A stretch of DNA of 64,000 bases from Weizmannia acidilactici (GCF_008974185.1 NZ_BKZP01000002.1:62001-126000); one strand, 5' to 3'; counted from the first letter of the stretch, positions 34,054-43,959 are shown. The notes: a model not told the origin generated them from the letters alone. Made by a program: numbers and translations.

Positions 34054-34182
34054 ATGGGCTTCTGGGGCTGCGGTTATGGTTACGGCGGCTACGGATTTGG
34101 CGGTTACGGCCACAACAACTTCGCTCTGATCGTTGTGCTGTTTATCCTGCTGATCATTGTTGGCTCTGCTTTTATGTTCTAA
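34054..34182 (+). CDS. YjcZ-family sporulation protein (42 aa)
   Basis: 42 aa: a Gly/Tyr-rich head ([20 protein letters not shown]) and one membrane segment ([20 protein letters not shown]). The head is longer than in the two mini-genes at 6.9-7.2 kb, but the tail is nearly identical. GGAGGTG lies 6-7 nt before the ATG. Probably expressed late in the mother cell; function unknown. Confidence 0.88.
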   Translation: MGFWGCGYGYGGYGFGGYGHNNFALIVVLFILLIIVGSAFMF

Positions 34183-34194
34183 GTGATAAAGAAT

Positions 34195-34245
34195 GGGCGG
34201 GCCCGGCGCTCAGTTAAAAAGCCCGGGCTTAAGCCCTTTGACTCT
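34195..34245 (+). terminator. Possible terminator after the YjcZ-like gene
   Basis: GC-rich inverted repeats (GGGCCCGG with the later GCCCGGGC, then GGGC-ttaa-GCCC and TTT). The T-run is short. The rest of the gap to 34406 shows no gene. Confidence 0.4.
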
Positions 34246-34406
34246 AGGTAAGGAGCGCTTCCTCCAATATTTTCACATACTTGCAAGCAAATGCCGATCC
34301 TCATAAATGGATCTAGCCTTTTCTTCCAGTTATGCTGCATACATACGATACTTTTTCCCATAAAAAATGCCGGCATCTTTCTCCACGCCGACCAATTCTA
34401 TATGTT

Positions 34407-35459
34407 TTACTGATAATTTCCATTTCTTAATAGCGAACCAGTGCCGGCAGTTTTTCGCGGAACTGCTGCGCCTTCAACCCGTTCCATCGGTTTGCCTTTC
34501 CTATCATAAAGGTGGCATGCGACATAATGGAGTTCTTCCACTTCCAGCCACTGCGGTTTCACACTTGCACATATGTCCATCGCTTTCGGGCATCTTGTCC
34601 GGAACACGCATCCGCTTGGGGGATTGATCGGGCTCGGGATTTCCCCTTTTAAAATGATCCGTTCCCTTTTATCTTCAATTTTCGGATCAGGGATTGGAAT
34701 CGCCGACAGCAGCGCTTCGGTGTAAGGATGAAGCGGTTTGCGGTACAAGTTTTTGCTCCCCGTCAATTCGACTAGATGGCCGAGGTACATCACGCCGATC
34801 CGGTCGCTGATATGCTTGACCATCGATAAATCATGGGCAATAAATAAGTAAGTTAAGTTTTTGTCTCTTTGCAGTTTTTTCAATACGTTGACAACCTGCG
34901 CCTGAACGGAAACATCCAGTGCGGAAATCGGCTCATCGCAAATGATGAATTCCGGGTCAAGCGCCAGCGCCCTAGCAATGCCGATCCTTTGCCGCTGCCC
35001 TCCGCTGAATTCATGCGGGTAACGGCTTGCATGTTCTTTGTTTAGCCCGACTTCTTTCAGCAATTCATAAATTCTTTCGAGCTCTTCCCGTTTATTTTTA
35101 TAAATGCCGTGGACTTCAAGCGGTTCAGCAATAATTTCACGGACTGTCGCCCGGGGATTCAGGGAAGCATAAGGGTCCTGAAAAATCATTTGGACGTTCC
35201 TTTTCATTCGGAAACTTTCATGTTCGTCCAGTGCATGGATGTCTTTTCCATTGTAGAGGATTTGCCCGCCGGTCGGCGTATAGATCCCCATGATGAGCCT
35301 GCCTGCAGTTGATTTCCCGCACCCGGATTCGCCGACAAGACCAAACGTTTCCCCTTTATAAATATCAAAATTGAGATCATCCACGGCTTTTAAAAATTGT
35401 TTCTTTCCCATATCAAAATATTTTTTCACATGTTTAACTTCCAGCAGTTTTTCCATCAT
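34407..35459 (-). CDS. Oligopeptide ABC transporter ATPase (OppF/YkfD-like)
   Basis: 350 aa ATPase: Walker [11 protein letters not shown]-loop IFQDPYASLNPR, signature EFSGGQRQRIGIARA, Walker B FIICDEPISALD, and the C-terminal oligopeptide-transporter domain with the Cys cluster CVFRTRCPKAMDIC...C, an iron-sulfur-type site usual in OppD/F and DppD/F. It is the last gene of the operon and lies right after ykfC, as ykfD follows ykfC in B. subtilis. AAAGGAG lies 6 nt before ATG 35459 (a second ATG follows at once). Confidence 0.9.
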   Translation of the reverse strand: MMEKLLEVKHVKKYFDMGKKQFLKAVDDLNFDIYKGETFGLVGESGCGKSTAGRLIMGIYTPTGGQILYNGKDIHALDEHESFRMKRNVQMIFQDPYASLNPRATVREIIAEPLEVHGIYKNKREELERIYELLKEVGLNKEHASRYPHEFSGGQRQRIGIARALALDPEFIICDEPISALDVSVQAQVVNVLKKLQRDKNLTYLFIAHDLSMVKHISDRIGVMYLGHLVELTGSKNLYRKPLHPYTEALLSAIPIPDPKIEDKRERIILKGEIPSPINPPSGCVFRTRCPKAMDICASVKPQWLEVEELHYVACHLYDRKGKPMERVEGAAVPRKTAGTGSLLRNGNYQ

Positions 35460-35485
35460 GGTGCACTCCTTTCATCCCGGCTGTT

Positions 35486-36394
35486 TTATTTCCAGTACCG
35501 CCTTGCACGGCAAAGTTCCTTTTCATAAATGGTTCCTTCCAGTGCCAGCAGTTCAACGGACTTTCCCGTTTTCGGGGAGTGGAGCAGTTTCCCGTCCCCC
35601 GCATAAATACCGACGTGGTGGATGGCACCTTTTCCTTCTTCATGCGCGAAAAACAAAAGGTCCCCCGGCGTAATCCTTTCAAGTGGGACATCTTCACCGC
35701 TTTCCGCCTGTTCACAGGCATCCCGCGGTATAATCATTCCGGTTGCCGCCCTCACCATCGTATAGGAAAATCCCGAGCAGTCATAACCAAATCCACTCAT
35801 GCCTCCCCATAAATACGGAAGGCCGAGAAACATTTTTCCTGCTTTCAAAATATGCCGGTTTTGCTGCCCCGGACTACTGCCGCCGAACTGTACATCACTT
35901 TTTTTGAAAAATCCGGTGCCCGAAACCGTCCTGACTTTTACCCAGCTCGTGTTTTCATCCATTACCGGCAGGCAGGTTTGGAAACTTGCTTCAAATACAG
36001 GCATTTGATTTTCATCGTATAAAGGGGAGGTCGGCTTGTTGACAGCAGCGAAACCGGAGCCTGCAAGCGGCCCTTCCGCTCTTTTCAGCTGTCGGAGGGG
36101 CATCCAGCCGGGGTAGCCGTCTAAGTGTTTGACGGAAGGCTGTTCAGGAATCGAAACGTATGCCCATTCCCCTTCTATCTGATGGACCACTGCTTTCTGC
36201 CCGTAAAGCGCCTGCGTCTGGATTTTATTTTTACGCCAAAATTCAAGCCGCTGTTCCACAGTGAGGTTCCTAAGCCATTTTTTCATATTAGCCGGATTTT
36301 GGAGCGCTTCAGCATCCCATTCATCTGGAGATTGTTTTGATGTCCAAAGTGTCGCAACAGCGGTACTGATCAAATAAACCTGCCTTGCGTCCAT
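35486..36394 (-). CDS. ykfC: NlpC/P60 endopeptidase, gamma-D-glutamyl-L-diamino-acid type (YkfC-like)
   Basis: 302 aa. Two SH3b-like parts (about 5-150) precede an NlpC/P60 domain with the catalytic Cys in FGYDCSGFSYTMV (about residue 210), His in GAIHHVGIYAGDG and a third polar residue in LLHSPKTGK. No signal peptide is seen, consistent with a cytosolic enzyme cutting imported murein peptides, as YkfC does. It sits between oppA and oppF, 26 nt from the latter. Confidence 0.88.
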   Translation of the reverse strand: MDARQVYLISTAVATLWTSKQSPDEWDAEALQNPANMKKWLRNLTVEQRLEFWRKNKIQTQALYGQKAVVHQIEGEWAYVSIPEQPSVKHLDGYPGWMPLRQLKRAEGPLAGSGFAAVNKPTSPLYDENQMPVFEASFQTCLPVMDENTSWVKVRTVSGTGFFKKSDVQFGGSSPGQQNRHILKAGKMFLGLPYLWGGMSGFGYDCSGFSYTMVRAATGMIIPRDACEQAESGEDVPLERITPGDLLFFAHEEGKGAIHHVGIYAGDGKLLHSPKTGKSVELLALEGTIYEKELCRARRYWK

Positions 36395-36536
36395 GTTTGC
36401 CCCCCATTTAGGTTGAATGGCCGTACAAAGTTTTTTATGCGAAATCCCCTTGCATAGAGGATACTTCGTAAATGCAAATCATGATTAAAAACATTCAACG
36501 TGGAAAAGCCTGGTGCCCCGCTGAATGCCGGTTAAT

Positions 36537-38150
36537 TTATTTAACATCTGCCCATTTCAACTCAAGATAGCCGACAGGGTGCCGGACGATGCCGGTCACA
36601 TTGTCATTTTGCAAATACACCTGGTTATAAAAGTACAATGGGAAAATTGGCATATCGTCAAACAGGATCTTTTCCGCTTCATGCATCAATTCGTATCGTT
36701 TCGTTTCGTTTGTTTCGTTTTTCGCTTCTTTTATCAATTGGTCATACTTTTTGTCGCTCCAGCCGGTTCTATTCATCGTATGCCCGGTCTGGAAATTTTC
36801 CAGGAAGTTGATCGGATCCCCGTAGTCGGCGAGGAACGAACTGCGGGACAATTGGAATTTCAGTTTTTTCTGTTCGTCCTGGAATACATTCCATTCCATA
36901 TTGGCTAGCTTTACATGGACCCCTAGATTTTCTTTCAGCATTTGCTGGATCGTTTCGGCGATTTTTTTATGGACAGGATCCGTGCTGTAAGTAAGCGTCA
37001 CTTGCGGAAGTTTCGTGTAGCTTTCTTCCTGCATCCCTTTTTTCAAGAGCGCTTTTGCTTCTTTCACATTCGTGGAGTACAGGTTGCCGCCTTTTTTCCT
37101 GAAGTCGCTGCCGTCCGGCTCGGTAAAGCCGTAAGAAACAAAGCCGTAAGCCGGTTTTTCTTTATTTTTCGTAACATATTTGACGATTTGTTTCTGGTCG
37201 ATGGCCATGGCGAATGCTTTCCGGATATTTTTATTCTGGAACGGTTCTTTTGTGACATTAAAACGGTAAAAGTATGTGCCCGCCTGGTCCTCAACTTTAA
37301 CTTTTCCTTCTTTAAACAGTTGTTCTGCCAGGTCGGACGGTACATCCGAAACGTCAAGTTCGCCGTTTTGGTACATTTGGTATTCGGTATTCGGGTCGTC
37401 AACCTCGGCCCAGTTGATTTTGTCAATTTTTACATTTTTAGCATCCCAGTAATTTTCGTTCTTCACCATCGTAAAATGGTCATCATGTTTCCAATCCGAT
37501 AACTTAAACGGGCCGTCAGAAACATATGTCTTGGCTTCGGCATACCATTTCGAATTCTTTTGTGCCACTTTTTCGTTAATCGGGAAAAAGGCCGGGTTGG
37601 CAATGACGTTCAGGAAATAAGCCTGCGTACCTGTTAAGGTGACTTCAAAAGTTTTATCATCCAACGCTTCGACTTTTACATTATCTTTTGACCCTTTTCC
37701 GGTGTTGTATGCTTCCCCTCCTTCAATAAAATAGCCTAAAAATGCTGCAGGGGATGCGGTTTTCGGATCAAGCAGCCTTTTCCATGCGTACTCAAAATCG
37801 CCTGCCGTGACCGGGTCGCCGTTTGACCATTTTGCGTTTTCGCGGAGATGGAACGTATACGTTTTGCCGCCGTTTGATACATCCCAGTTTTTTGCGATTG
37901 CCGGATGCGGCTTATTGTCTTTGCCGAGCCGGACAAGCCCTTCCATCAAATTATTCAGGGCGTTCCAGGAAACCGAATCAAACCCGATAGGCGGATCAAA
38001 TGAAGTCGGTTCGGCACCGTTGTTTAAATTCAATACCTTTTCTTTGCTATTGCCGCTTGAACTGTTTTTTGAGCTGGATTGGCTTGTCGTACACCCGGCG
38101 AGCGAGACAACAAGCGCAATCATGGCGAGAATGCCCCAAAACTTTTTCAT
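36537..38150 (-). CDS. Oligopeptide-binding lipoprotein (OppA/DppE family)
   Basis: 537 aa. A signal peptide with lipobox LAGC (about residues 17-20), a Ser/Asn-rich linker, and a family-5 extracellular solute-binding fold (KVLNLNNGAEPTSFDPPIGFD, TYTFHLRENAKWSNGDPVTAGDFEYAWKR). It captures peptides for OppBCDF. ATG 38150 is chosen by GGGGG 5-9 nt upstream and by the signal peptide; the frame is open 9 codons more. Its order in the operon (after oppD) matches dppE position rather than classical oppA-first operons. The 36395-36536 gap shows no terminator. Confidence 0.9.
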   Translation of the reverse strand: MKKFWGILAMIALVVSLAGCTTSQSSSKNSSSGNSKEKVLNLNNGAEPTSFDPPIGFDSVSWNALNNLMEGLVRLGKDNKPHPAIAKNWDVSNGGKTYTFHLRENAKWSNGDPVTAGDFEYAWKRLLDPKTASPAAFLGYFIEGGEAYNTGKGSKDNVKVEALDDKTFEVTLTGTQAYFLNVIANPAFFPINEKVAQKNSKWYAEAKTYVSDGPFKLSDWKHDDHFTMVKNENYWDAKNVKIDKINWAEVDDPNTEYQMYQNGELDVSDVPSDLAEQLFKEGKVKVEDQAGTYFYRFNVTKEPFQNKNIRKAFAMAIDQKQIVKYVTKNKEKPAYGFVSYGFTEPDGSDFRKKGGNLYSTNVKEAKALLKKGMQEESYTKLPQVTLTYSTDPVHKKIAETIQQMLKENLGVHVKLANMEWNVFQDEQKKLKFQLSRSSFLADYGDPINFLENFQTGHTMNRTGWSDKKYDQLIKEAKNETNETKRYELMHEAEKILFDDMPIFPLYFYNQVYLQNDNVTGIVRHPVGYLELKWADVK

Positions 38151-38254
38151 ACTTTTCCCCCTTTTCTTTTTCCGCATTACGGAAAGCTTTCTCCCTGAAG
38201 ATCGTCTGGTGCATCGGCTGCCCGTAAATGCATATATATGGTCATTTATTTCAT

Positions 38255-39262
38255 CTACAGGCGTCCGCCCATAGTTAAAAACGCATATTTCGCCCGTTCA
38301 TCCTGGAGCCAGCAGTAAACAGAATGGGACGCTGATTTCTTGGAATGGAAAGGTTCAACGCGGCTGCACACTTCCATCGCCATCGGGCATCTCGCCGTAA
38401 ACGGGCAGCCCGGAGGAGGCGCAAACAAATCGGGCGGCGTGCCGGGAATCGGGATGAGCTCCCCTTCTTCCATATCAAGCCTCGGCACCGAATTCAGCAA
38501 GCCTCTCGTATAAGGATGCTCAGCATTGTAAAAAATTTCTTCCCTCGTACCGGTTTCAACAATTTTTCCGGCATACATGACAGCGATGCGGTCAGCAACC
38601 TGGGCAACCACCCCCAGATCGTGGGTAATCAAAATGATCGAGACACCCGTCTCCCTTTGGATTTTCTTAAACAGTTCAAAAATCTGCGCCTGAATAGTCA
38701 CATCCAAAGCGGTTGTTGGTTCATCCGCAATGATGATTTCCGGGTTGCAGATCAATGCCATAGCGATCATAATACGCTGGCGCATGCCGCCGCTGAATTG
38801 ATGGGGATACTGTTTCATCCGTTCATGCGGGCTTGGGATGCCGACTGTATGTAAAATGTCCACCACCATTTGAACGGCCTCCTCGTGGAAAAGCTTTTGG
38901 TGCTCCTTTACCACTTCAAGCAATTGGTTCCCGATCGTAAGCGTCGGGTTCAGCCCTGTCATCGGATCTTGGGAAATCATCGAAATTTCGGATCCGCGGA
39001 TTTTCCGCATTTGCTTTTCACTGTATTTTAAAATATCCGTGCCTTTAAAACGTACGGATCCGCTTAAGCGCTTTACATTTGAAGCCGGCAGAAGCTGCAT
39101 AATCGATTGGGAAGTCACGCTTTTGCCGCATCCGGATTCTCCGACAATCGCCAGCGTCTCCCCCTTGTTTAATTGAAAACTGACCCCGCGCACGGCCTGT
39201 ACGGTTCCGCCATGGGTGGAAAAAGAAACTTGCAGGTCTTCCACTTCCAAAATCTTTTCCAA
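38255..39262 (-). CDS. Oligopeptide ABC transporter ATPase (OppD/DppD-like)
   Basis: 335 aa ATPase with Walker A GESGCGKS, signature [15 protein letters not shown], Walker [14 protein letters not shown]-loop [11 protein letters not shown] and the C-terminal [14 protein letters not shown] cluster. I place the start at TTG 39262, 8 nt after GAGGAGG; the frame also allows GTG 39271, but that codon overlaps the ribosome site. The oppC stop is 5 nt upstream. Confidence 0.9.
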   Translation of the reverse strand: MEKILEVEDLQVSFSTHGGTVQAVRGVSFQLNKGETLAIVGESGCGKSVTSQSIMQLLPASNVKRLSGSVRFKGTDILKYSEKQMRKIRGSEISMISQDPMTGLNPTLTIGNQLLEVVKEHQKLFHEEAVQMVVDILHTVGIPSPHERMKQYPHQFSGGMRQRIMIAMALICNPEIIIADEPTTALDVTIQAQIFELFKKIQRETGVSIILITHDLGVVAQVADRIAVMYAGKIVETGTREEIFYNAEHPYTRGLLNSVPRLDMEEGELIPIPGTPPDLFAPPPGCPFTARCPMAMEVCSRVEPFHSKKSASHSVYCWLQDERAKYAFLTMGGRL

Positions 39263-39267
39263 ATCCC

Positions 39268-40221
39268 TCACCTCCTCAGCTTTGGATCGAGCGCATCCTG
39301 CAGGCCGTCGCCAAGCACATTAAAGGCAAACATTGTCAGCGAAATAAAGAAGGCAGGGAAAAACAGGCGCCACCACTGTCCCGTCAAGATGGCCGACAAA
39401 CCGTCATCCGCCATTACGCCCCAGCTCGCATGGGGTGCCTGGACGCCCAATCCTAAAAAGCTGAGGAAGGCTTCGCTAAAAATCGCGCTCGGCACCGTCA
39501 AGGTCATTTGTACGATGATCGGCCCCATTGTATTTGGCAGAAGATGTTTGCGTATGATCCGCGGAGTTTTGGTCCCAAATGTCCTAGACGCCATAACAAA
39601 TTCATAGTTTTTAATTTGCAAAACCTGGCCCCGCACAATCCTTGCCATGCCGACCCAGCCCGTTACCGTAAGAGCTACGATGATGGTCCCGAGACCTGGC
39701 CCCATGACGACCATCAGCAGAATGACGACAAGCAAGTAAGGAAGACCGTACAGCACCTCAATAATCCTCATCATAATCTGGTCGGTCCTGCCGCCTTTAT
39801 AGCCGGCAATTCCCCCGTATATGATGCCGATAAAAAATTCGATGATTGCCGCCATAAAGCCGACAAACAGCGAAATGCGAGCGCCGTACCATGTTCTCGA
39901 AAACATGTCGCGCCCGAGCTGATCGGTTCCGAACCAATGCTCTTTTGAAGGCGGAAGATTTTGGTTTGTTAATGAAAGTTTCGTTACACTTTGCGGCGCA
40001 ATCATCGGGCCGAAAATCGCCATGATAATGAGAAAAATAAGCACAGCAAGCCCGAGCATGGCCAGCTTGTTTTTCGAGAGCCGATACCAGACGTCGCGCC
40101 AGTAAGAAATGCTCGGCCTGACTACGGCTTCCTGCATGTGGCCGTCCTTCTTTTTCGGGACAAACCATTCATCGGGAATCTCTGAAGCGGTTCGGATTTT
40201 TTCTTGATTGGCTGCTTGCAT
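39268..40221 (-). CDS. Oligopeptide ABC transporter permease (OppC-like)
   Basis: 317 aa with an N-terminal cytosolic part and six membrane segments; the binding-protein-dependent permease loop EYVMASR-like stretch reads NYEFVMASRTFGTKTPRIIRKHLLPN. GTDQLGRDMFSRTWYGARISL is typical of the OppC/DppC group. ATG 40221 follows GGGGG by 8 nt. It pairs with OppB encoded 12 nt upstream. Confidence 0.92.
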   Translation of the reverse strand: MQAANQEKIRTASEIPDEWFVPKKKDGHMQEAVVRPSISYWRDVWYRLSKNKLAMLGLAVLIFLIIMAIFGPMIAPQSVTKLSLTNQNLPPSKEHWFGTDQLGRDMFSRTWYGARISLFVGFMAAIIEFFIGIIYGGIAGYKGGRTDQIMMRIIEVLYGLPYLLVVILLMVVMGPGLGTIIVALTVTGWVGMARIVRGQVLQIKNYEFVMASRTFGTKTPRIIRKHLLPNTMGPIIVQMTLTVPSAIFSEAFLSFLGLGVQAPHASWGVMADDGLSAILTGQWWRLFFPAFFISLTMFAFNVLGDGLQDALDPKLRR

Positions 40222-40233
40222 ACCGACCACCCC

Positions 40234-41163
40234 CTATTGCTCTTTTTTATGTAATTTAATCCGCGGATCAAGGATTCCGTATGCGATATCGACCAAAAAC
40301 AGCATGATGATCAAAAAAATGCTGTAAAATACGGTTGTCCCCATGATAACCGGATAATCCCGGTTGTTAATGCTTTCGACAAAATATTTTCCCATGCCCG
40401 GAATGGCGAATATTTTCTCAATGACAAAGCTGCCCGTCAATATGCTTGCCGCAAGCGTCCCCAAAATCGTAACGACCGGCATCAGCGCATTTCTCAGGGC
40501 ATGTTTGATGACAATTTTTACGGGGGAGAGCCCTTTCGCACGGGCGGTTTTCATATAATCCTGTGTCAGCACTTCCAGCATGCTGGACCTTGTTAAACGG
40601 GCAATGATGGCCATGGGGCTGACCGCCAAGGCGGCTGTCGGCAGGATCATATGGGATGGGGATGTCCATGTTGCGGCGGGAAGAATTTTTAAATTGACGG
40701 CAAACTCCTGGATCAACAATGTCGCAAGGATAAAGTTCGGTATGGAAATGCCAAGCACGGCGAAGGTCATGGCCAAATAGTCAATGACGCCGTTATGTTT
40801 CAGCGCTGCAAAAACCCCGAGCAGGATGCCGGAAAAAATGGCAACAATGAGCGCAGTCATGCCAAGCTCAAGCGAAACAGGAAACCCTCTGCCAAGCATG
40901 TCATTCACTGTCTGGGATGGTTGCTTAATGGACGGGCCAAAGTCAAAAAGCACAATCGACTTTAAGTAGTACAAATACTGTACATACATCGGCTTATCCA
41001 AATGGTATTGCGCTTTCAAGTTTTGCTGCACCGCTTCTGACGTATTGCGTTCCTGGTTAAAAGGCGAACCAGGGATCGCATGCATTAAAATAAAAGTCAG
41101 CGTCGTAATCACCCATAATGTGACAACCATGGCAGCCAATCTTTTGAGTATGTACCTTGCCAT
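40234..41163 (-). CDS. Oligopeptide ABC transporter permease (OppB-like)
   Basis: 309 aa with six membrane segments; starts MARYILKRLAAMVVTLWVI and has the EAA-type loop DYMKTARAKGLSPVKIVIKHALRNALMP. First gene of the operon. ATG 41163 is set by AGAAGGTG 7 nt before it; the frame is open 15 codons further but without a site. A TTGAAT-N17-TATAAA promoter lies about 65 nt upstream. Confidence 0.92.
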   Translation of the reverse strand: MARYILKRLAAMVVTLWVITTLTFILMHAIPGSPFNQERNTSEAVQQNLKAQYHLDKPMYVQYLYYLKSIVLFDFGPSIKQPSQTVNDMLGRGFPVSLELGMTALIVAIFSGILLGVFAALKHNGVIDYLAMTFAVLGISIPNFILATLLIQEFAVNLKILPAATWTSPSHMILPTAALAVSPMAIIARLTRSSMLEVLTQDYMKTARAKGLSPVKIVIKHALRNALMPVVTILGTLAASILTGSFVIEKIFAIPGMGKYFVESINNRDYPVIMGTTVFYSIFLIIMLFLVDIAYGILDPRIKLHKKEQ

Positions 41164-41226
41164 TTGCGAACACCTTCTTATGGAAAATACGTGTACTATA
41201 GCTTCCAATTTTGCATTATATTTTCT

Positions 41227-41255
41227 TTTATATAATAAAAATGCAAAAAATTCAA
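41227..41255 (-). promoter_or_regulatory. Promoter of the opp/ykf operon
   Basis: Minus strand TTGAAT, 17 nt, TATAAA in a very AT-rich region. No convincing CodY box was found. Confidence 0.5.
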
Positions 41256-41332
41256 TACCATCTAATTTTTATTTCTATTTAATGATGTTTTTATTATTTG
41301 ATATAATGAGCGTTTTTACATTTGAAATAGGT

Positions 41333-42037
41333 TTAATTCCCACGGCAGGCACGGATAAAAGCAGAAAAAATATTTTTTGACACAAGGTCGTTTTTTCCGA
41401 TCAGCGCTTCCGGATGCCACTGCACACCGATCGCAAAACGGGCGGCGCAATTTTCCACAGCTTCAATGATCCCGTCAGACGCTCGGCCGCAAACTTCAAA
41501 CGGTTTTGGCACCGTTCGGACGGCTTGGTGATGGAAAGAATTGACTTTAATAAAGTGGCATCCCGCCAGTTTTTCCAACAGGCTGCCGGGCGATAGCTTG
41601 ACAGTATGGGACAAATGAGTACGGGCCGCCTGCTGCCTATGCTGCAACAGCTTGGCATCCATTTGGCTGTAAATATCCTGGAACATATCCCCCCCTGCCG
41701 CCACTGTTAACACCTGCATCCCCCTGCAGATAGCAAGGAGCGGCATGTCTTTTATAAGCACCTGCCTGCACAACTTGATTTCAAAAGCATCCCGCCCCGG
41801 TTCGATCTCCCCAAGTCCGGGCACCGGCTCTTCCCCAAACCAAAACGGATCGATATCCCCTCCTCCCGAAAGCAGAATTCCGTCCACTTTGGACAATAAT
41901 AAAGGTATGTCTTCTTCTCCCCCTACAGGCAGCAGAACCGGGACGCCGCCGGCATAGCGGATGGCCAACACATAATCATCCGCCAAATAGTGTGACTTGT
42001 GATTTACACTACATGTAACGCCAATCACCGGCTTCAT
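41333..42037 (-). CDS. Class-I glutamine amidotransferase-like peptidase C26 (gamma-glutamyl hydrolase type)
   Basis: 234 aa. Nucleophile Cys in LAICRGMQ (elbow), catalytic His-Glu in QWHPEALIG; the oxyanion Gly-rich part is GILLSGGGDIDPFWFGEEP. This is the PuuD/gamma-glutamyl-GABA hydrolase group, cutting gamma-glutamyl bonds. The start ATG 42037 fits the family N-terminus MKPVIGVTC; the open frame extends 63 codons upstream without support. It lies upstream of oppB on the same strand; a gamma-glutamyl hydrolase next to murein-peptide uptake genes suggests use of the gamma-D-Glu link, which is inference. Confidence 0.85.
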   Translation of the reverse strand: MKPVIGVTCSVNHKSHYLADDYVLAIRYAGGVPVLLPVGGEEDIPLLLSKVDGILLSGGGDIDPFWFGEEPVPGLGEIEPGRDAFEIKLCRQVLIKDMPLLAICRGMQVLTVAAGGDMFQDIYSQMDAKLLQHRQQAARTHLSHTVKLSPGSLLEKLAGCHFIKVNSFHHQAVRTVPKPFEVCGRASDGIIEAVENCAARFAIGVQWHPEALIGKNDLVSKNIFSAFIRACRGN

Positions 42038-42170
42038 TTTGCAATCCGCCCTTTCATTATGGATGGCAGCATAAGCAATGCCATAGTAAAATAGTGTAAA
42101 ATATTGATTTGCCGCTCCCTGCTTGACAGGTGCTTGCGGCAAACACCATGAAAAAAGGAAGTGTCTTTTC

Positions 42171-43121
42171 ATGATACATATTATGGCAATGACAAAAGAA
42201 AATGAGCTGAAAATGGCCAAAAGCATTGAGGAACTTCTGGAAGGCGATTGGAAGTGGTATTGGATCGATTTTGACCGGCCGTCGGAAGAAGAAATATTAA
42301 AACTGCGCGAACCGCTTCATTTCCATCCGCTTGCGATTGAAGACTGCATCCATAAATTACAGAGGCCGAAACTGAACTATTATGAGGACCATGTTTTTTT
42401 TGTATTCCAAAGCCTTAATCCGCATAAGCTGCACAAAGAAGAATTGAATATGTTTTTAGGGGACCATTTTGTTGTTTCCTTCCACCACCTGCCATCAAAG
42501 GAAATCAGCGAGGTACGGGATAAGCTGGAAAAAACGGAGCAGTTTGAAAGATGGGGGCCGGCGGTTATTTTATATGAAGTGCTGGATAAAATCGTGGATG
42601 ATTATTTTCCTTATTTATATAAAATCGAAGACCGCCTGAATGAAATTGAGGACAATTCCAAGAACGAAACGATGGAAGCTTTGCTGGAAAGCCTTTATTC
42701 GACACGGCATGATTTGCTTGTTTTAAGGAATACGATTACGCCAATGACCGATTTAGTTTACCGGATGTTGAATTCCCACCGGCTTCCCGGGATTCAGGAA
42801 AAAATGGCTTATTTTCACGACATCCATGACCACTTAATAAAACTTTCCGGCATGGTCGAATCGAATCGCGAATTTACGGCTGATATCAGGGACAGTTATT
42901 TGTCTTTAAACTCGCACCAGACGAACAGGGTTATGAAAATCCTGACCATTTTTACCACCATTTTTATGCCGCTGACATTTATTGCCGGCGTCTACGGTAT
43001 GAATTTTGAATACATGCCCGAGCTGAAATGGAAATACGGCTATTTCGCCACCCTGATCGTCATGTTCCTCATCGGCTCCGGCATGACGTACTGGTTTATC
43101 AAAAAAGGTTGGCTGAAATAA
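42171..43121 (+). CDS. CorA-family magnesium/cobalt channel
   Basis: 316 aa. Long cytosolic helical domain, then two membrane segments at the C-terminus with the family motif YGMNFEYMP (GMN selectivity loop, about residue 274) and a basic end (FIKKGWLK). It forms pentameric Mg2+ channels. ATG 42171 is preceded by AAAAGGAAG. Resembles YfjQ of B. subtilis. Divergent from the C26 peptidase gene. Confidence 0.92.
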   Translation: MIHIMAMTKENELKMAKSIEELLEGDWKWYWIDFDRPSEEEILKLREPLHFHPLAIEDCIHKLQRPKLNYYEDHVFFVFQSLNPHKLHKEELNMFLGDHFVVSFHHLPSKEISEVRDKLEKTEQFERWGPAVILYEVLDKIVDDYFPYLYKIEDRLNEIEDNSKNETMEALLESLYSTRHDLLVLRNTITPMTDLVYRMLNSHRLPGIQEKMAYFHDIHDHLIKLSGMVESNREFTADIRDSYLSLNSHQTNRVMKILTIFTTIFMPLTFIAGVYGMNFEYMPELKWKYGYFATLIVMFLIGSGMTYWFIKKGWLK

Positions 43122-43247
43122 GAAAAGCGGAGGACATTTGACAAACAGCGCAAAGGCTTGTCGAAAATCCCGGGCAGGTTTACAATAAAAATGGTTAAAT
43201 CGTTCTAATTTTTTGAATGATTACATGAATTCCAGGGAGGCCCACAT

Positions 43248-43952
43248 ATGAAAATTGTCTGTTTCGGGGATAGTATTACAAGAGGTGTAACATGCATTAG
43301 GGGAAGGCTCCGCATCATTAAGGAAAATTATCCTGCGGTGCTTCAACATTTTTTTGCCCAGAAAGATACGGAAATCGTCAATAGAGGTGTCTTTAATGAC
43401 AATTCCGACCTGCTCATCAAACGCCTGGATAAAGATGTGATCAGCGAGCATCCCGACGCCGTGCTCATCTGCATCGGGGGAAACGACTGCAATTTTAAAT
43501 GGAACGAAGTCGTGGAAAGACCGGATGAACCGCATGTTCCGATTGTACCGCTTGAACGTTACATCAACAATATCAAGCAGATTGTAAAAGCAATAAAGGA
43601 TCATGGCATTACTCCTGTTTTGCTGACGCTGCCCCCTCTTGATCCGAAACGCTATTACCAGTCCATCAGTACACGGTTCGGCAAGAATATCAGCCATTGG
43701 ATCGGAATGACGGGCGGAATTGAGCATTGGCACGGCAATTATAACCGCAGCCTGAAAAAATTGATGAAACAGCTGAGTGTGCCCAGCATTGACGTCCGCA
43801 CCGCGATCAAAGGGGCAGGGAACTTAAGGGAATTCATCAGCGATGACGGGATCCACTTAACTGCCGAAGGATACATAGTCATGGCAAAAAAAATTTTTAA
43901 CGATTTAACTGCATTACAGTTCACGAGCCAAAAAGCTGGAAACGGAATTTGA
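43248..43952 (+). CDS. SGNH/GDSL-type hydrolase
   Basis: 234 aa. The four family blocks are visible: FGDSIT (catalytic Ser, residue 8), NRGV (Gly/Arg block), GGND (Asn) and DGIHLTAEGY (Asp-His pair). No signal peptide, so probably cytosolic; substrate (acyl or acetyl ester) unknown. GGGAGG lies 9 nt before the ATG. TTTACA at 43178 with an AT-rich stretch may be its promoter. Confidence 0.9.
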   Translation: MKIVCFGDSITRGVTCIRGRLRIIKENYPAVLQHFFAQKDTEIVNRGVFNDNSDLLIKRLDKDVISEHPDAVLICIGGNDCNFKWNEVVERPDEPHVPIVPLERYINNIKQIVKAIKDHGITPVLLTLPPLDPKRYYQSISTRFGKNISHWIGMTGGIEHWHGNYNRSLKKLMKQLSVPSIDVRTAIKGAGNLREFISDDGIHLTAEGYIVMAKKIFNDLTALQFTSQKAGNGI

Positions 43953-43959
43953 ATTCAGT

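Noticed and set aside
36942-37502. 186-codon frame opposite the oppA-like gene
   Set aside because: Antisense shadow of a well-supported lipoprotein gene; no independent support.
41164-41332. CodY box before the opp operon
   Set aside because: The best AT-rich match has about 9 of 15 positions, expected by chance in such AT-rich DNA.
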